In this document: positions 42,291 to 54,810 of the stretch, in pieces
How positions within the stretch are numbered: the first letter of the stretch is position 1
Layout of the letters: every line of letters starts with the position of its first letter
Assembly: GCA_029465975.1 (NCBI GenBank)
Contig: CM055728.1
Span: 7,056,548-7,120,547, forward strand
Reading direction: 5' to 3'
Source of the DNA: Dallia pectoralis
Lineage: Eukaryota; Chordata; Actinopteri; Esociformes; Umbridae
DNA length: 64,000 bases
Notes under the pieces: generated by a model
Database searches by the model: none
Told to the model about the DNA's origin: nothing
What the model saw: the letters and a program-made list of their open reading frames with translations, nothing else
Made by a program: the position numbers and the translations under genes

Positions 42291-45077
42291 GCATTATGCC
42301 ATCAATTGATAGCAATGCTATTTGGGCATCAGTAAATGCATTGTTACAATGAAAGCAGTGTAGCTGTTGTTAGCGGTGATTCTGCCATACCAGTATTTGT
42401 GAATACTGCCAAACCACACAGGCCGGTGTAGGACCAGAGCTTACCTTCCTCTCATTGGGGTCAATAATGCATGGAGATCCCTTCAGTATATAGTCCTCAA
42501 GATATATGGTTCGTATTTAACCGTGTAGTTGGATACATCATGAGTCTTTTCGAATAGCTGATTAACACTTATCATCCCCATTACAATTGAGTCGCTAATA
42601 CGGATCTGTCTCATGCAGATTCAATGGTCTATGGATGATTTATATGCAATCATATTAGTCATACGTTGAGACGTTGATCGATCCTATCTGTTCCCCTTTG
42701 ACAAGCAGCCAACAACATGGCAAATACCGATGCAGTTTGCCTCTGATCTTTATCGGCAGTAATAAAGGTGTATATATGAATATGCATGTAAATTCATCCC
42801 TGTGATGCGTTGATTATGTTTCCCTTCGTAGAAATAATACAGATTACACAGAGAGTCAAGTACCAGTTCCAGTTGTAACAGTAGCACAAAAACAGTCGCT
42901 GAGGGCAACATCAATTCCATTATATAGTTTTATTTAGTCGGCTGATCTTCGATAAAAAAACATTGCACACATACATTCAAATGTACTTCCCCATTTCAGA
43001 CTAGATAAAAACAACTATTCCTGTGAATACATTGTACTAAAAGCATTCAATCTCGTTGGCTAATGGAACATTAGCTTGCTAACGTCTGCAAAGTCCCCAT
43101 GCAATGTCAACGCATTCCACACATCAATTATTTTAAGAAAGGTTACGGATATATCTTTTTTATATTATCTGTAACATTCCGCGTTGTGTATGTTTTCTCT
43201 TTGTATATAATTGAGAAATGTTAATGAATGCTTTATAAAGGTTTTTTCAACAGGAAACCTCATTGACTAAATACAGTTTATGTATGTATGTAACTATTCT
43301 GAGGGAACAAAACACCTGCATACACCTCTTGCATCTCTGGTCAACAATAAATATGTTGTTTGGCCATTAGATATATGCCTCTACTAATTAGTGAGTTTTT
43401 TGTTTGCCAATGGTCTTGTTACAAGCACCACCTCTTCTGGACCAACTAGCTCCAAATAGTCTCCTGTTAGCTTTGAGCTGTGCTCCACGGTGTCCATCAA
43501 ATCAGCAAGCAAAAATACACACTTTAGTCAAATCGGAGACTGTGGGCAGAATATAAAACAGAATCTGGACAACCTCCAGAATGCAGGACAATGTCCTCCT
43601 TACCTCACCTGCCACACCTGTTTGTGATGGAGCGCATGTTGACAGGGAACAAGAGGTATTCATTTATCTCACATGTCGTGTCTAACTAAGTACAATTGGC
43701 AACAGAAATCAGACCAGTGTAGTCAATTAAGAAAAATGACAAACAATACAATATCCAGAACATGAACTAGGTTTCAAGGCCTTCAATGACTGATTCTGGT
43801 CGAAGGTTAAACCTGTGTTGGGTCTTGTCTGACAACACAAACTATACTGTGACTGATTTTAGCAACAACAGCTTGTAGGGATCTTATCTAAATGTGACAG
43901 TTTACTAGACGACAAAAGAAACACTGGTAATAAAGAATGAGCAGGTGACCTTAGTTGCGGTCCGTGGTATATATGAAATGTGGCGTGGTTATGATTTTGC
44001 CCAACTATTTTCACTATAATTGTTCAATAAAACCCTGCTCAATTATACCAACAGCTTAGTCTGACTAACCTGTAGTTTGGTGACGGTATTAAATGAAAGC
44101 GCTGCAAGGCCACTGACGCATTGCAGCTGGTCTGCCAAACAGCACATTGCTTTGTCAGGAGAGAGGTATTGGTTCTAGCAGTCGGCTAGCTTCTCATTCA
44201 CCGGTAGCATTGTAATAAGCCCCGCCTCTTTCTTGTAATAAGCCCCACCTCTTTCTTGTAATAAGCCCCACCTCTTTCACACCACCCAGCTCTAAAGGTT
44301 CTCCCATTAGCTTTGCCCAGTGTTGACGCACCAATGTAACGCTTAGCTTGTTCATTAAATCAACAAATGAAAAAAGACACGGTTTTGATAAGTCTGGTGG
44401 GTGAAGATAACGGAATTTGGACTATTCATACTAAGGAGAGGACCATGGCTCGTCCGCCTATGAATATCCTGTAACAACACTGCATGTATTACTGAACCGT
44501 GATGCTTCGGAAAGGGATTTCCCCACCCCAGCCACAGATACATTTTCAGGCCGGCCTGAAAGTATTTCTTCTATTTCATTTTCTAGCTGAGACAATTCCG
44601 AAATGCTGAACAATTTCCCCCTCTAACTCCACCTCTCCAGTGTAACTGGGTAAAATTGGCAAAAGAAAATCAGATCGATGGAAGCAATATCAAAACTACA
44701 CGACGTACGACCATGTCTAGAATACGAACCAGGCATGGAAGTCTTCCTTGGCTTGTTCTGAAAAGAGATTAAGTGAACAATAAATCAATGTGGAGATAGT
44801 GGAGTCGTGAATTGTGTGATTAACGGAAAAGGAACTACCATTTTGCAAACTGTAAGCCAATAAGCATTCAGGGTTAGAAAAACAGGCTTATAATTAAACG
44901 GTATCGCATGACGAGGTGTGAAATACGACCAATATATCACAGCAACTCGCTGGCCCTATTTAAAGGCACCAAAAGTTTTGGGACAGTTGGCTTGACAGGT
45001 GTTTTCTCCTTTGTGTGTTCAGATCGCTCGTTCTCTCTTTGTGTGTTCAGATCGCCCAACGAAGTGTTTCAGGCAGC
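42291..45077. other. Intergenic DNA without recognised genes
   Basis: AT-rich, no supported exon. A 23-bp triplicate lies at 44212-44278 and a 28-bp direct duplication around GTGTGTTCAGATCGC lies at about 45013-45058. Confidence 0.5.
44212..44278. repeat. 23-bp triplicate
   Basis: Three near-identical copies of GTAATAAGCCCCACCTCTTT with a CTT tail. Confidence 0.9.
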
Positions 45078-45206
45078 GCTGCATGGAAGGCACTCCCCGC
45101 CCCCTACAGTTTCAACCAATCACCCTAACCATAACCATAACCATAACCCTAATCAGTGCTGTGATTGGTTCAAACTGTAGGGGGTGGGGAGTGCCTTCCA
45201 TGCAGC
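45078..45206. repeat. Inverted repeat, 46-bp arms, telomere-like loop
   Basis: The left arm (45078-45123) starts GCTGCATGGAAGGCACTCCC. The right arm (45161-45206) is its reverse complement with about two mismatches. The 37-nt loop holds CCTAACCATAACCATAACCA followed by TAACCCTAATC, close to degenerate vertebrate telomeric DNA. The inner end of each arm carries a CCAAT/ATTGG motif. It could fold into a long hairpin in DNA or RNA. It may be a short foldback element, but no target duplication was identified. Confidence 0.9.
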
Positions 45207-48200
45207 AACCATGCATGCACCAACGAACGTTCAGATCCATTATTTGTGCAGGAATAACGGAGCTGTTAATAATTTCCATTCTGGATAGGTTTGTAACAGA
45301 TGGGTAGTTTGGACACAAGCTCAGGGCGAACGGAGAACATGTATTAACTAAAATGAAACTACAACAAAACAAACAGAAAAACAGCCAGACCAGACACAAG
45401 CAATAGGCTTAAATGTCACAAAATGTTCTCTTTGGATTCAACCCTGTGGTTAAAAACTTCACAAGTGCTATTTTACAGCAAATGCATACATTTTTATGCT
45501 GGCAGGATCAAACGTAACACCCTGGCTTTACAAGTGTCATGTCCTTACTAAGAGAGCCACAGTTTTATTAGCTGAGACATAAATGGACAAAGTTGGATAC
45601 GTCTGAAATGTTTACCATATCTTGGACTTCTGTGTGATTGGGTTATTTGTTGGTTATAATTCTGACAGGTTTTACGGTTACGGTTTAGGAAAGGCTTAAA
45701 TCAAACAGATTTGAACAAGAGGATGCTGGGTATTTGTCGAGCCCTGGGAACTAGCCACACTGCGTTGTACACCCACAGTCATGTAGCTTGCTGCGTAACC
45801 ACTTACCGGTAACAGTGCTTTCTTTACCGATAGTGGCTGGTTTTGCAGATAGATAACGTATAATTACAAAACATTTGTTGGATAGTGGGACAGGAGAAGG
45901 CGTATCATTATCACGAGTCACACATTTGGAAAAGCATTCAGAAAATGAATGCGCAATTACACATTCCATGATCACATTTTTTACGGGCCCTCTATATTAG
46001 TATAATATATAGAATTAGAGAATGGTATACTATTGTATGTCGACAAGCGTTTCCCCGAAAAGCTTCTCTATATATATCTGAGTTTGTGAGAAGACCACTT
46101 TTTTGTCTCGATTCCACAATAATTATATTACCCAGTCGTTAGTTTAGTTCAGTTTTTGATAAACATAGATCAAAGGTCCAACCGTGTAGCTTATGATGAA
46201 TTGAATAACAAATCTATAGCACGTTGATTTACATGCTACACAAGAGCTCTGATATAATAGCAGACGCATCATTGTAACTTTTTCCAATGTCTGTCTGCTA
46301 TATTAGCTCAAGTGAACGTGTTACTGAGGCCTAGCCTGTACCCAGCCACACCTGCCTCATGTGCAGGTCAGTTATTCGGCTCTTCGGCGGGACAGCCTAC
46401 TACAGAAATAACAAAGGAACGTGGAACAAAGGAACATGGCCCACAAGCCTTTCTCCAATTTGCTGTTTTGTAAACTTCACTTAGATAGTTCCGCCTGTTT
46501 GTGTTAATTCCGTGTTTAGAATCTCCCTGATCCTATTCGCAGATCTGCTCAGCTCTTCCACGTTACCACTCTGGAGCTGTGAGGATTGACGGGCGACTGG
46601 GAGAGGATGGCTTATGGGAGACAAACAACGATATAGGCAGGATGAGGCCATGGGCGAGAGAAAGGGGGAGAGGGGAACAGGAAAGTAGAAAAATGAAAAA
46701 GGAGAGAGAGAGACAGACGCGGGTAAGAAGGTAAAAACTGTCTCGTCGGTGAGTGGTGCTTAATCCCAAATGAACCCGTTCTCTCGCCCCTTTGGCGCTC
46801 CGTTCACGTGGACGCGTGTGCCCTGCTCATTTGCACAAGTGTCACAAAAGCTGAGTGAAAATGATTGAGGGTGTAGGGGCCAATTAGACCCTCCAATTAG
46901 ACCCTCCAGTGGTCCCTTTCCAGCGAGGGCAACGACGCGGCGCCCGCGAGCAAAATGAAATCCCATCATTCTCTCGGTTCTCTGAGAGCTTGCTAAACTT
47001 CACGCCAAATTATATTTAGTCGAGTCTAATGAAACGTCACACTGTTCATGTCTGATATTGAGGATCGATACATGCAAGAGGAGAAACACCCGTTCGATGT
47101 TTAACTGAAGAGACAACCGAGATTACAAATGCCTTTACATCGTTGTTTAAGAGCGGAAAATGAGTTGCATTGTTCACGTATCCCAATGAAGATGGTTTTA
47201 TTCATCCAAACACGTGATCATTGAGAGAATTTGAAGAGATGGGCCGAGGGCTGAGATTCAGGGTTGGTTGGAAGACTCAGAGGAGCAGAGAGGATCCTAG
47301 GCCTCGGCGCTCCTCCAGTGTCCAGGGATAATCTTAACAAATCATCCCCCTCGGATGAGCTCTATTCCTGGGGACGGCATTAGGAAACCTGACCTCCGGT
47401 AATAGGATGTGATAGAAGATGAGATTCTTCGCAGCTTCATTGTATTTCCCTTTGTATCTCTCCGTCATCCTCTCTCGTGTTGCCCCGTCTCTATTCTCTC
47501 TGGCTGTTTCTGTCCTTTTCTTTCTGTCAATCTCTGCGCCTGTCTTTTCTTTTCCTGCTGATATGTTTGCACTCAGGATCTCCAACTGCAGTGTAAGTAT
47601 ATTCTTCGTGAGATTTCTCTTCCTCGGTATCCAGAGACCTCTTATATAAGCCAGACATCTGCAAAGTGAGCCAGTAGGACCACCTGTCTTTGGATTTCAT
47701 CGAGCATTTTAGCTCCAACTAAAAGTAGCCTTGTTAAAAATGCATAATCAGAGATTGGTCCCCCCTCTGCAGAGTGTTCCAGGGCTTGTCAAGTCTGCGT
47801 GGCCTAGAACACTGTATTGTCGTCGACACGCCCTAAAAAGAAGATGGAGCTGAGGAGTGTTCATGGCAACGGTCTGCATCCTTTAGTGGTACCTCTAAGA
47901 AGCACACACGCTAAGATATGATCCCGCTAAAAGAGAAGGACCCTGACAGACATTTGTACCAGCAGGTACTGAAACTAAACAATAGAGAGAGGTGGAGAGA
48001 GACAGAGATACGTGAAAAATAGACCGAGAGAAGAAGAAGGGATGCGAGAGGGAGGAGGGAATGAAAGAGGGGGAGGTAGGGAGAGAGATGACTAGAGACT
48101 AAAGGGAGAGGTAGAAGTGAGAATTTGAGAGAAGTGGACAACATTGGCTCTTGGGGTAATTGAAATGTGTTTTCTGACCGGCTGCCAGTTGGCTCACCAA

Positions 48201-48883
48201 GAGCCTGTGTGGTGTTGGTGGACCCCTCACGTCTCACGGGACCCGCACACCAATCTGTCTTATTGGACACCCCCAGTTCTGAATTAGAAGGACCCCCCGT
48301 GGTCCCTGCCAGCGTGGAGGACGGAGAGAAGGGTCAAACTCTGACCTCTAGAGCATCCCTGTCCGCGCTGCTGTCGCCCCATGCACACCCTACAGCTGAA
48401 CATTTGCCATCTCAGGAGGACGCATGTCTTATGTAATTATCAGCCAGATCGGTTCTTGTCCAGAGACGGCCACGGGTCTGCGTCATTGAAAATGCGTTGC
48501 TAATCCTAATGCCTAAACCGTAATGCCTAAACCTTAAAGTAAGCCCAATGCTAATGCTAACCCCAATTGTAGGTTTTACCTTAAACCTAACGCTGGCCGG
48601 AAATAACCCTTTTCCTTGTGAGGATCGGCTAAAAACGCACGCGGGGGGAGATTTGTCAGATTTTATTATCTTTGCGGGGATTTCGGATGTCAGAACTAGA
48701 TTAATCCTGAAGACACACACACTCTGTCTATTCAGTTTATGTAAGTTGTTAATAAATGTGTGCATCTTATCTCCACATTAAGTGATGACACTTTTACATT
48801 CAGTTTTTGGTACAGTTTGTTAAGCAGAGCATTTTTTCAGTTTCTAACTCTTGGAGAGTCCCTTTGCCTCAGAATTCAGAGCA
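45207..48883. other. Intergenic DNA without recognised genes
   Basis: No coding exon supported. The stretch 46,770-47,110 is mixed-composition and non-repetitive, with a CCAATTAGACCCT duplication. 47,940-48,130 is purine-rich (GAGA). 48,500-48,600 has degenerate telomere-like TAAACC/CTAACC words. Confidence 0.45.
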
Positions 48884-49129
48884 AATGTGCAAAGCCAGAA
48901 TACAGAATGTGCAAGGCCAGAATACAGAATGTGCAAGGCCAGAATACAGAATGTGCAAGGCCAGAATACAGAATGTGCAAGGCCAGAATACAGAATGTGC
49001 AAGGCCAGAATACAGAATGTGCAAGGCTAAAATACCAAATGTGCAAGGCCAGAATACAGAATGTGCAAGGCCAGAATACAGAATGTGCAAGGCCAGAATA
49101 CAGAATGTGCAAGGCCAGAATACAGAATA
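48884..49129. repeat. 22-bp tandem repeat, about 11 copies
   Basis: The unit AATGTGCAAGGCCAGAATAC plus AG is nearly perfect; one central unit reads AGGCTAAAATACC. Open frames on both strands result from the repeat. Confidence 0.95.
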
Positions 49130-52100
49130 GCTGTGTCGTGACAGCTCTGCAATCTTACTGCCTTGAATTAACTTGGATAGACATGGATGGGAGACAGTTA
49201 CTATTTACAGGACGATAATGTTAATGCTGACATTCTCTGCATCTAAATCAGACAATGACAAAGAACTGCCTTACATGAGTAATTTTGAAAAGACCAGGCA
49301 TTGTACGTGTTGACGTGATGGTGGCATAAACTGCATCCTTCTCACAGAAATAGACCATGTTTTGGAATTGAGTCAAATGCCCAGTTGAAGCAGAGTACAA
49401 GATCAAAGAAAAATGTCCCCAAAAAAATTTTGATTCAAAAGGTTCACTGTACATCTCAGCACTCCACATTATGGCAGTTCTGAGCAATGCAAAATAAAGA
49501 TCACAACAATAAAAGTCCCGCATTTGTTTCCTGACACTCGTTGCTAGATACTTTTGTGGCTATTTTTAGAAGTCGACTTGCAACTTTCAAAGCAACATAA
49601 ACTTACCATTGTTTCTCTTATTGCAGTTGATTATATACCATTTTAGAACTCTTGGTCTGCTAAAAACTGTGCATTTAGCATTTGTTTTCTCTGGTCCATG
49701 GCACAAATATAGGTATAAAGTTAATTCGCTTTAAAACTGGAACATTTTCCTTGTAGCTTCCTGACAAATTGAACAAAATAATAAAATGTAATTTGGGCCC
49801 CCTAGGCCCCACGTAGTAGTTCGGCCCAGAGAGTCAGCAGACAATTGAATGAAGTTATCTGCTTAACTATCATCCCATAGATTTGGAGTGGAGGTTAATC
49901 TGGACAAGGACCTGTCCTCCCCAATGACAATATTTAGCTACAGTAGACCGGCTTGGTGATTACAAAAGTATGTGTGCGCATGTGTGTGTGTGTGTGTGTG
50001 TGTGTGCATATCGTCCAAACGGTTGCATTTTACCTCTGTGGGTCAGCATAGAGATTACACACAGATTAACAATGCTAATCTGATAAACAGTCTCTGATTG
50101 GTCCACGCTACTGAAAATGAATAAGAGCAAAGTATGTGTCGTAAAACCTGCAGAAAACCTTTCTGTTCGTCTTCTGAGGAGGCAAACTATAAATATATCA
50201 TTTTGATTTCTTCATCGATCCCTGTCGGTGTGTCATTTATTTCATGTTTTTCATTTTTCTTTTTCCACTTCTGATATATATTTAACCTTCATGTCCTCTA
50301 AACGAGGGGGGGTGTTTTGTCAATATATTTTAGAGGATTGGGGGAATTATTATTTGGGGATGAGGGGGAGAATGAAGACTAAGGTTCTGATTGAGCTTTC
50401 AGACGACCTCAAGTACTGCTCTGATTGGCATGACAGTCTATCTTTATTATAAAATATCGTAATGGAAAATCGACCCTCTCCGTAAGCTCTGATAGGAACT
50501 AAGTACATCTGGTTGTGTGTGTGTGTGTGCGTGCGTGTGTGTGTGTGTGCGGGGGGGCAAAGAAAGTGGGGAAGAAGATCAGTTGTACTTTTGATGACCC
50601 ACCTCTTCGCTGACCGGTAACCGAGTGTTTTTACGGCCTTCTGTTTATTCAGGCATTATGTGGACAGCAGGTGGTGGTGATGAGAGGCCAATTTTGACCC
50701 AGTGGACCGGAGGACAACGGGAGGCTGGAGCTGCCTTGTTGAGACCTCGCTATCCTGACCCCCCATTGTCTGGCCACGCCGTGTAGGGTTGACAGATGGC
50801 CTGCCGAATCTGGTACCTTTCTGCGTGTGACGTACAATGTGTCCTCTCCTCCGCGACTGACCGCTGAGATACGACATCTGTCCCTCCCTCACACCGTTTT
50901 ATAACCCCACGCCAACCGGATTGAAATCCTGTATAGTATGTTTGAAATGAATGTGTGTATTTGAAATGTTTACACTGTATTACATGCAAACGTTTGTTGG
51001 CAGCGAAACACTTTTGAAAAAATTTCAGTCGACACATTTCCGCGAGGTACTTTGTCAGCACTTGCATATATTTTTGAACTTGCATGTAAAGACTAATGGA
51101 ATACAATTAAGTCAAAATTAAAAACATGATATGAAATCAAAAGAATTCCAATAGAGATAGTTATTTAAAAAAATATATATACGATCAGGCATTCATGTTT
51201 ATTGATTGAAACGATGGGGAAAAATACTTTGTACTGAAGCTTAGTATGCTAGATTCAAACCTCTGCCGCAGCAGTAAATTTGCTCCAGGGGCGGCAGCTT
51301 GGACATTTTCACTACCCTAACGCAACCGCGCTACATCACGACGAGTACAATGAGACGCATATTCTTTCCCCAGCGAAGATGGACTCCTAGCGTGACTGCT
51401 TATAAACAACATGAAAAAACAGCGTATGTTTAGTCAGCTTTAACCTGGCAGCCATCTTGGGTCTATCGTCTGACTACGATGATGAACATTAAAAGCAGCC
51501 ATACTGAGCTCAGAGGAATAGTGATCAGCCGGCCGAATATTCAGCACCATCCTTATTCAGGACGCATCCTCTACATCCAAGGTGACACCGATCAGTGAAT
51601 CCAAGAATACACCGGGAGAAAGACCCAGAGACAAGACGTTGATTTTCCCTCTCAGTGCTCAGTCCCTGGAGACAGTGATTAAGGACGAATAAGACGTTAG
51701 AAGTTATGGAAATGCAGGAACCATGCGGTGATAACTAACCAGCTATACCAACCGAATGCCTTCAGCATAGACTGTTTGCTGAGACTTCAGCTGTTTAACG
51801 TCGGCAATGCAGTGCCTGGTGTTGGTGTGTTTGTGTGTGTATGTGAGGGCGCTTCAAACAAGATCTCCAAGTCTCATATCGGTATCTGAGGTATATTCAG
51901 AGGTTAAACATTGCATGTGCGTGCGACGTGCGTGTGTGTGTGTGCGCACGTGCATGTGTGCGCGCGCGCGCGCGAGCGAGCGAGCGCACGTCTTCTCACT
52001 TACTGCACCTCCCACCCCCTGGTGTGATTTATCACCGAGACAACGGGGCTGGAGCCTTCAGATGGAGATTGGGCTGAATTGGGGTAATTTGCATGTCCGA

Positions 52101-54181
52101 TGTGTGTGTATGTGTCTACGGGAATTGATTTATATGAGCTGCAGAGGTTAATGACAGTGTCGCTCATTGGCGCTTGTTCCTTCCACTCTAATGTGTTCAT
52201 AAGAGAATGGTGACCAGACCCTGTGGCTTTGTGTCATCTCCCCCATCTCTCTCTCTCCATCTCTCTCTCCCTCGTTCCTTCCACTATCTTGCTCGCCTCT
52301 GACCTCTGACCTTATAGCGTGACGCTGTTCATTTTATAAGCTGGTAGTGTTGATAATTTTTAGGAAGACTGGGTCAAAGATGAGCGACGAAAACAAAAGT
52401 ATGTATCTTTGGGTTTTTTGCGGGCCCATGCAAACACACACACGCAGATTTGTTGATCATAGGACAGTGCAGTGCAGGTGGACACACACGTGCACGCACG
52501 GGCACGTGAACACCCTCTAACGGGGATCCTAAAGGAGCCTAAATTAATTTCTACGCTGGCCTTCATTTGAAGACAGTTAGTTCTGCCGTCTTGACTGAAA
52601 CTTGTGTGAGTACCGAGGCGTCTGAATTCGATATTCTTCACTGCGGAAGTGACAGACAGCCAACTTGCCCAATGTCAAGAGAGGTAAACACATCCAACGT
52701 TTTCACTAAACACCCACGGCATGTGCCCGTCAAATCCGTTTTGCGGTGGCTTTTTATAGCTGTCTGTTGATTCTACTAAAGCCTCGCCAAAGAGAATTAA
52801 CTTGTTCTCCTGCATTGCCAGCTGGGTATTGCATTCTCCACTTTCATCAAATGAGAAAATATCTGTGATTCTTTTCTCTCGAAAAAAACCCCCTCATGTA
52901 TTGGAAATATTCTGACAAGAGTTTTAGAAGCTTGAAAGGACTCGTCTCTCGTTCTCTCTTTTCCCGTCCTCTCTTTGTGCACTCTCTTTTCCCTTTTCTT
53001 TGTCATTTCAATCACATTTTCAATGAATGAAAGTTTGCAGAGATAACGTTGAAGCACAATCTGTGTAAGATTACCGGGCGGGGAGAGAGAATGTGTTTCG
53101 GAGAACTCCCTCTCTCTCTCTCCAACCCACTCTCCCACCCTTTCCCTCCATCAACTCTCTCCCTCCCTCCCGCAATCCCATCATATTCCCCTGCTTTACC
53201 GCTCTTTGATCCTCTCGTCGCTCGGAATAATGTTGGAAAATGTTGAATCTCGTGTAGAATCACATTCGCTGATTTCTACAAGCCCAATTAGGGAGCATAT
53301 TTCCTTATTGTTGTAGACAGACGCTATCTACCAAAAACCGTTGCTTCAGTGCCTTCTTGTCCACACTGTAACACAATGTGCACAGGTTTCTCTCTGTTTT
53401 GATTTTAGTGATAAAACTGAATTATTATTTCATTTTGATCGCAACCTATTGAACAGAATAAGAAGAGAGCTCTGCAAGAGAGCTGTCTGCAGAGAAGGAG
53501 TCAAACTGAAATTGAAGTACAAGATGAAGAAGAGCTAGAGGATTAGATAGGAAGAGCAGGTTTTTGTCTATGTTAGACACAAGGGAGGGAATATTCACCA
53601 TCTGTCACGGGTGCTAGAACAAGGCCCAGGCACCAAGAGCACACGATAAAGGACCAGGACACCATTAACATAATAAATGTGTCTGATTTATTTGTGTACA
53701 TACATAGTTTAAAGTAATGACTGAAGGATATACACATATTCCTCAGAGACATATTGTAAAAATTGCAATATAAACATTCGGAACACAGTTCCTCTTACAG
53801 GAAAACATATAATACTATTGATGTTTACAGGCATTAAAATCAATGACTCGGTTGGAAAATGTCACAAAGCAGATTGTCAAAAAAAGCAAGCACAACTGTG
53901 AAAAGGTTATTCAACATTAGAACATCTCAAGAATGGTTCATTGAAAATGCCCTGAGTACAACTGAATAAAGAGCACCTTTGCGTGTAGCAAAAGGCTGTT
54001 TGAGTATTGTAGAGAAATCTGTAGACTAAACAGAGAAATATTTTAGTTACCTGCACAACAAACATGCTGAACCATTATACATTCATACCAAATGTATTGA
54101 GAATAATAATAAATAAAGAAATCAATGAGATCATACATACGTGAAAATAAGAAACAGTTAAAAGATAATCTTTCTAAAGCA
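49130..54181. other. Intergenic DNA without recognised genes
   Basis: No supported exon. GT tracts lie at 49979-50006 and 50514-50550, and an alternating GT/GC/GA tract at about 51920-51986. Non-repetitive, mixed-composition stretches at about 50,640-50,900, 52,000-52,340 and 53,230-53,330 are candidate regulatory DNA. A TCTGTCACGGGTGCTAG start near 53,602 resembles an LTR edge but could not be confirmed. Confidence 0.45.
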
Positions 54182-54186
54182 GAAAT

Positions 54187-54734
54187 TGTTTTGTCTTCAG
54201 GTTGAATTCAGTTTAATTAACCTTCTGCCGCCCCTTTAAGTTTCTTTCAGTTAATATGCACTTTGAACCAGAACAGGAAGTCGGCCATTTTAGTTTAGTA
54301 AGCATGTGTATTTTTGGTTGATGGGACTCACATTTCATCTGCTGCAATCTTTCTTTTGTTATATGCCATCGAAAGCATCGTCTGTAAGTATTGGTTTAGC
54401 GCAGACCCTAGAACAATATTGGGACATTATTTTTGTGATTAATGTTTTGCTAAGGCTATTTTTGTAAATGAGTCAATCTTAAGCTAAATCTAATGTACGG
54501 TAACCAGTTCTCATCTTACCAACATGCTACAGTGCATATTTGATTGTGCCTCTTGCTTATTGCATATTTTCATTTATGTTCTACAGTTTCACTCTGATTC
54601 ATACTGTATATGACGGTGACAACTAATAAACCACCAGGAGCTTGGACGCTATATCCTGACTCCCGTATTCATTTGAATGGAGTTTGGCTTACTGCTAAAT
54701 TGTGTACACATACACACACAACGAGGGCAGCACA
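54187..54734 (+). repeat. 5' LTR of the BEL/Pao element
   Basis: 548 bp, from TGTTTTGTCTTCAGG to GGGCAGCACA. It contains TACTGTATATGACGG and an AATAAA (54625-54630) followed by CCACCAGGAG, plausible promoter and polyadenylation signals. I saw no difference from the 3' LTR on reading both. Confidence 0.93.
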
Positions 54735-54810
54735 GTGAAAAGACGGATACGCAGCTGGCTAAACAACGCTACAGCAGCAGATCGCAGTGAGTAAACAAAA
54801 CACAACCATC

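Noticed and set aside
53602..53900. Another LTR beginning TGTCACGGGTG
   Set aside because: Only the first bases resemble an LTR edge; no partner copy or target duplication was found.
54787..54810. GTG start for the BEL gag frame
   Set aside because: An in-frame ATG in good context lies 24 bases downstream; GTG initiation is unnecessary.
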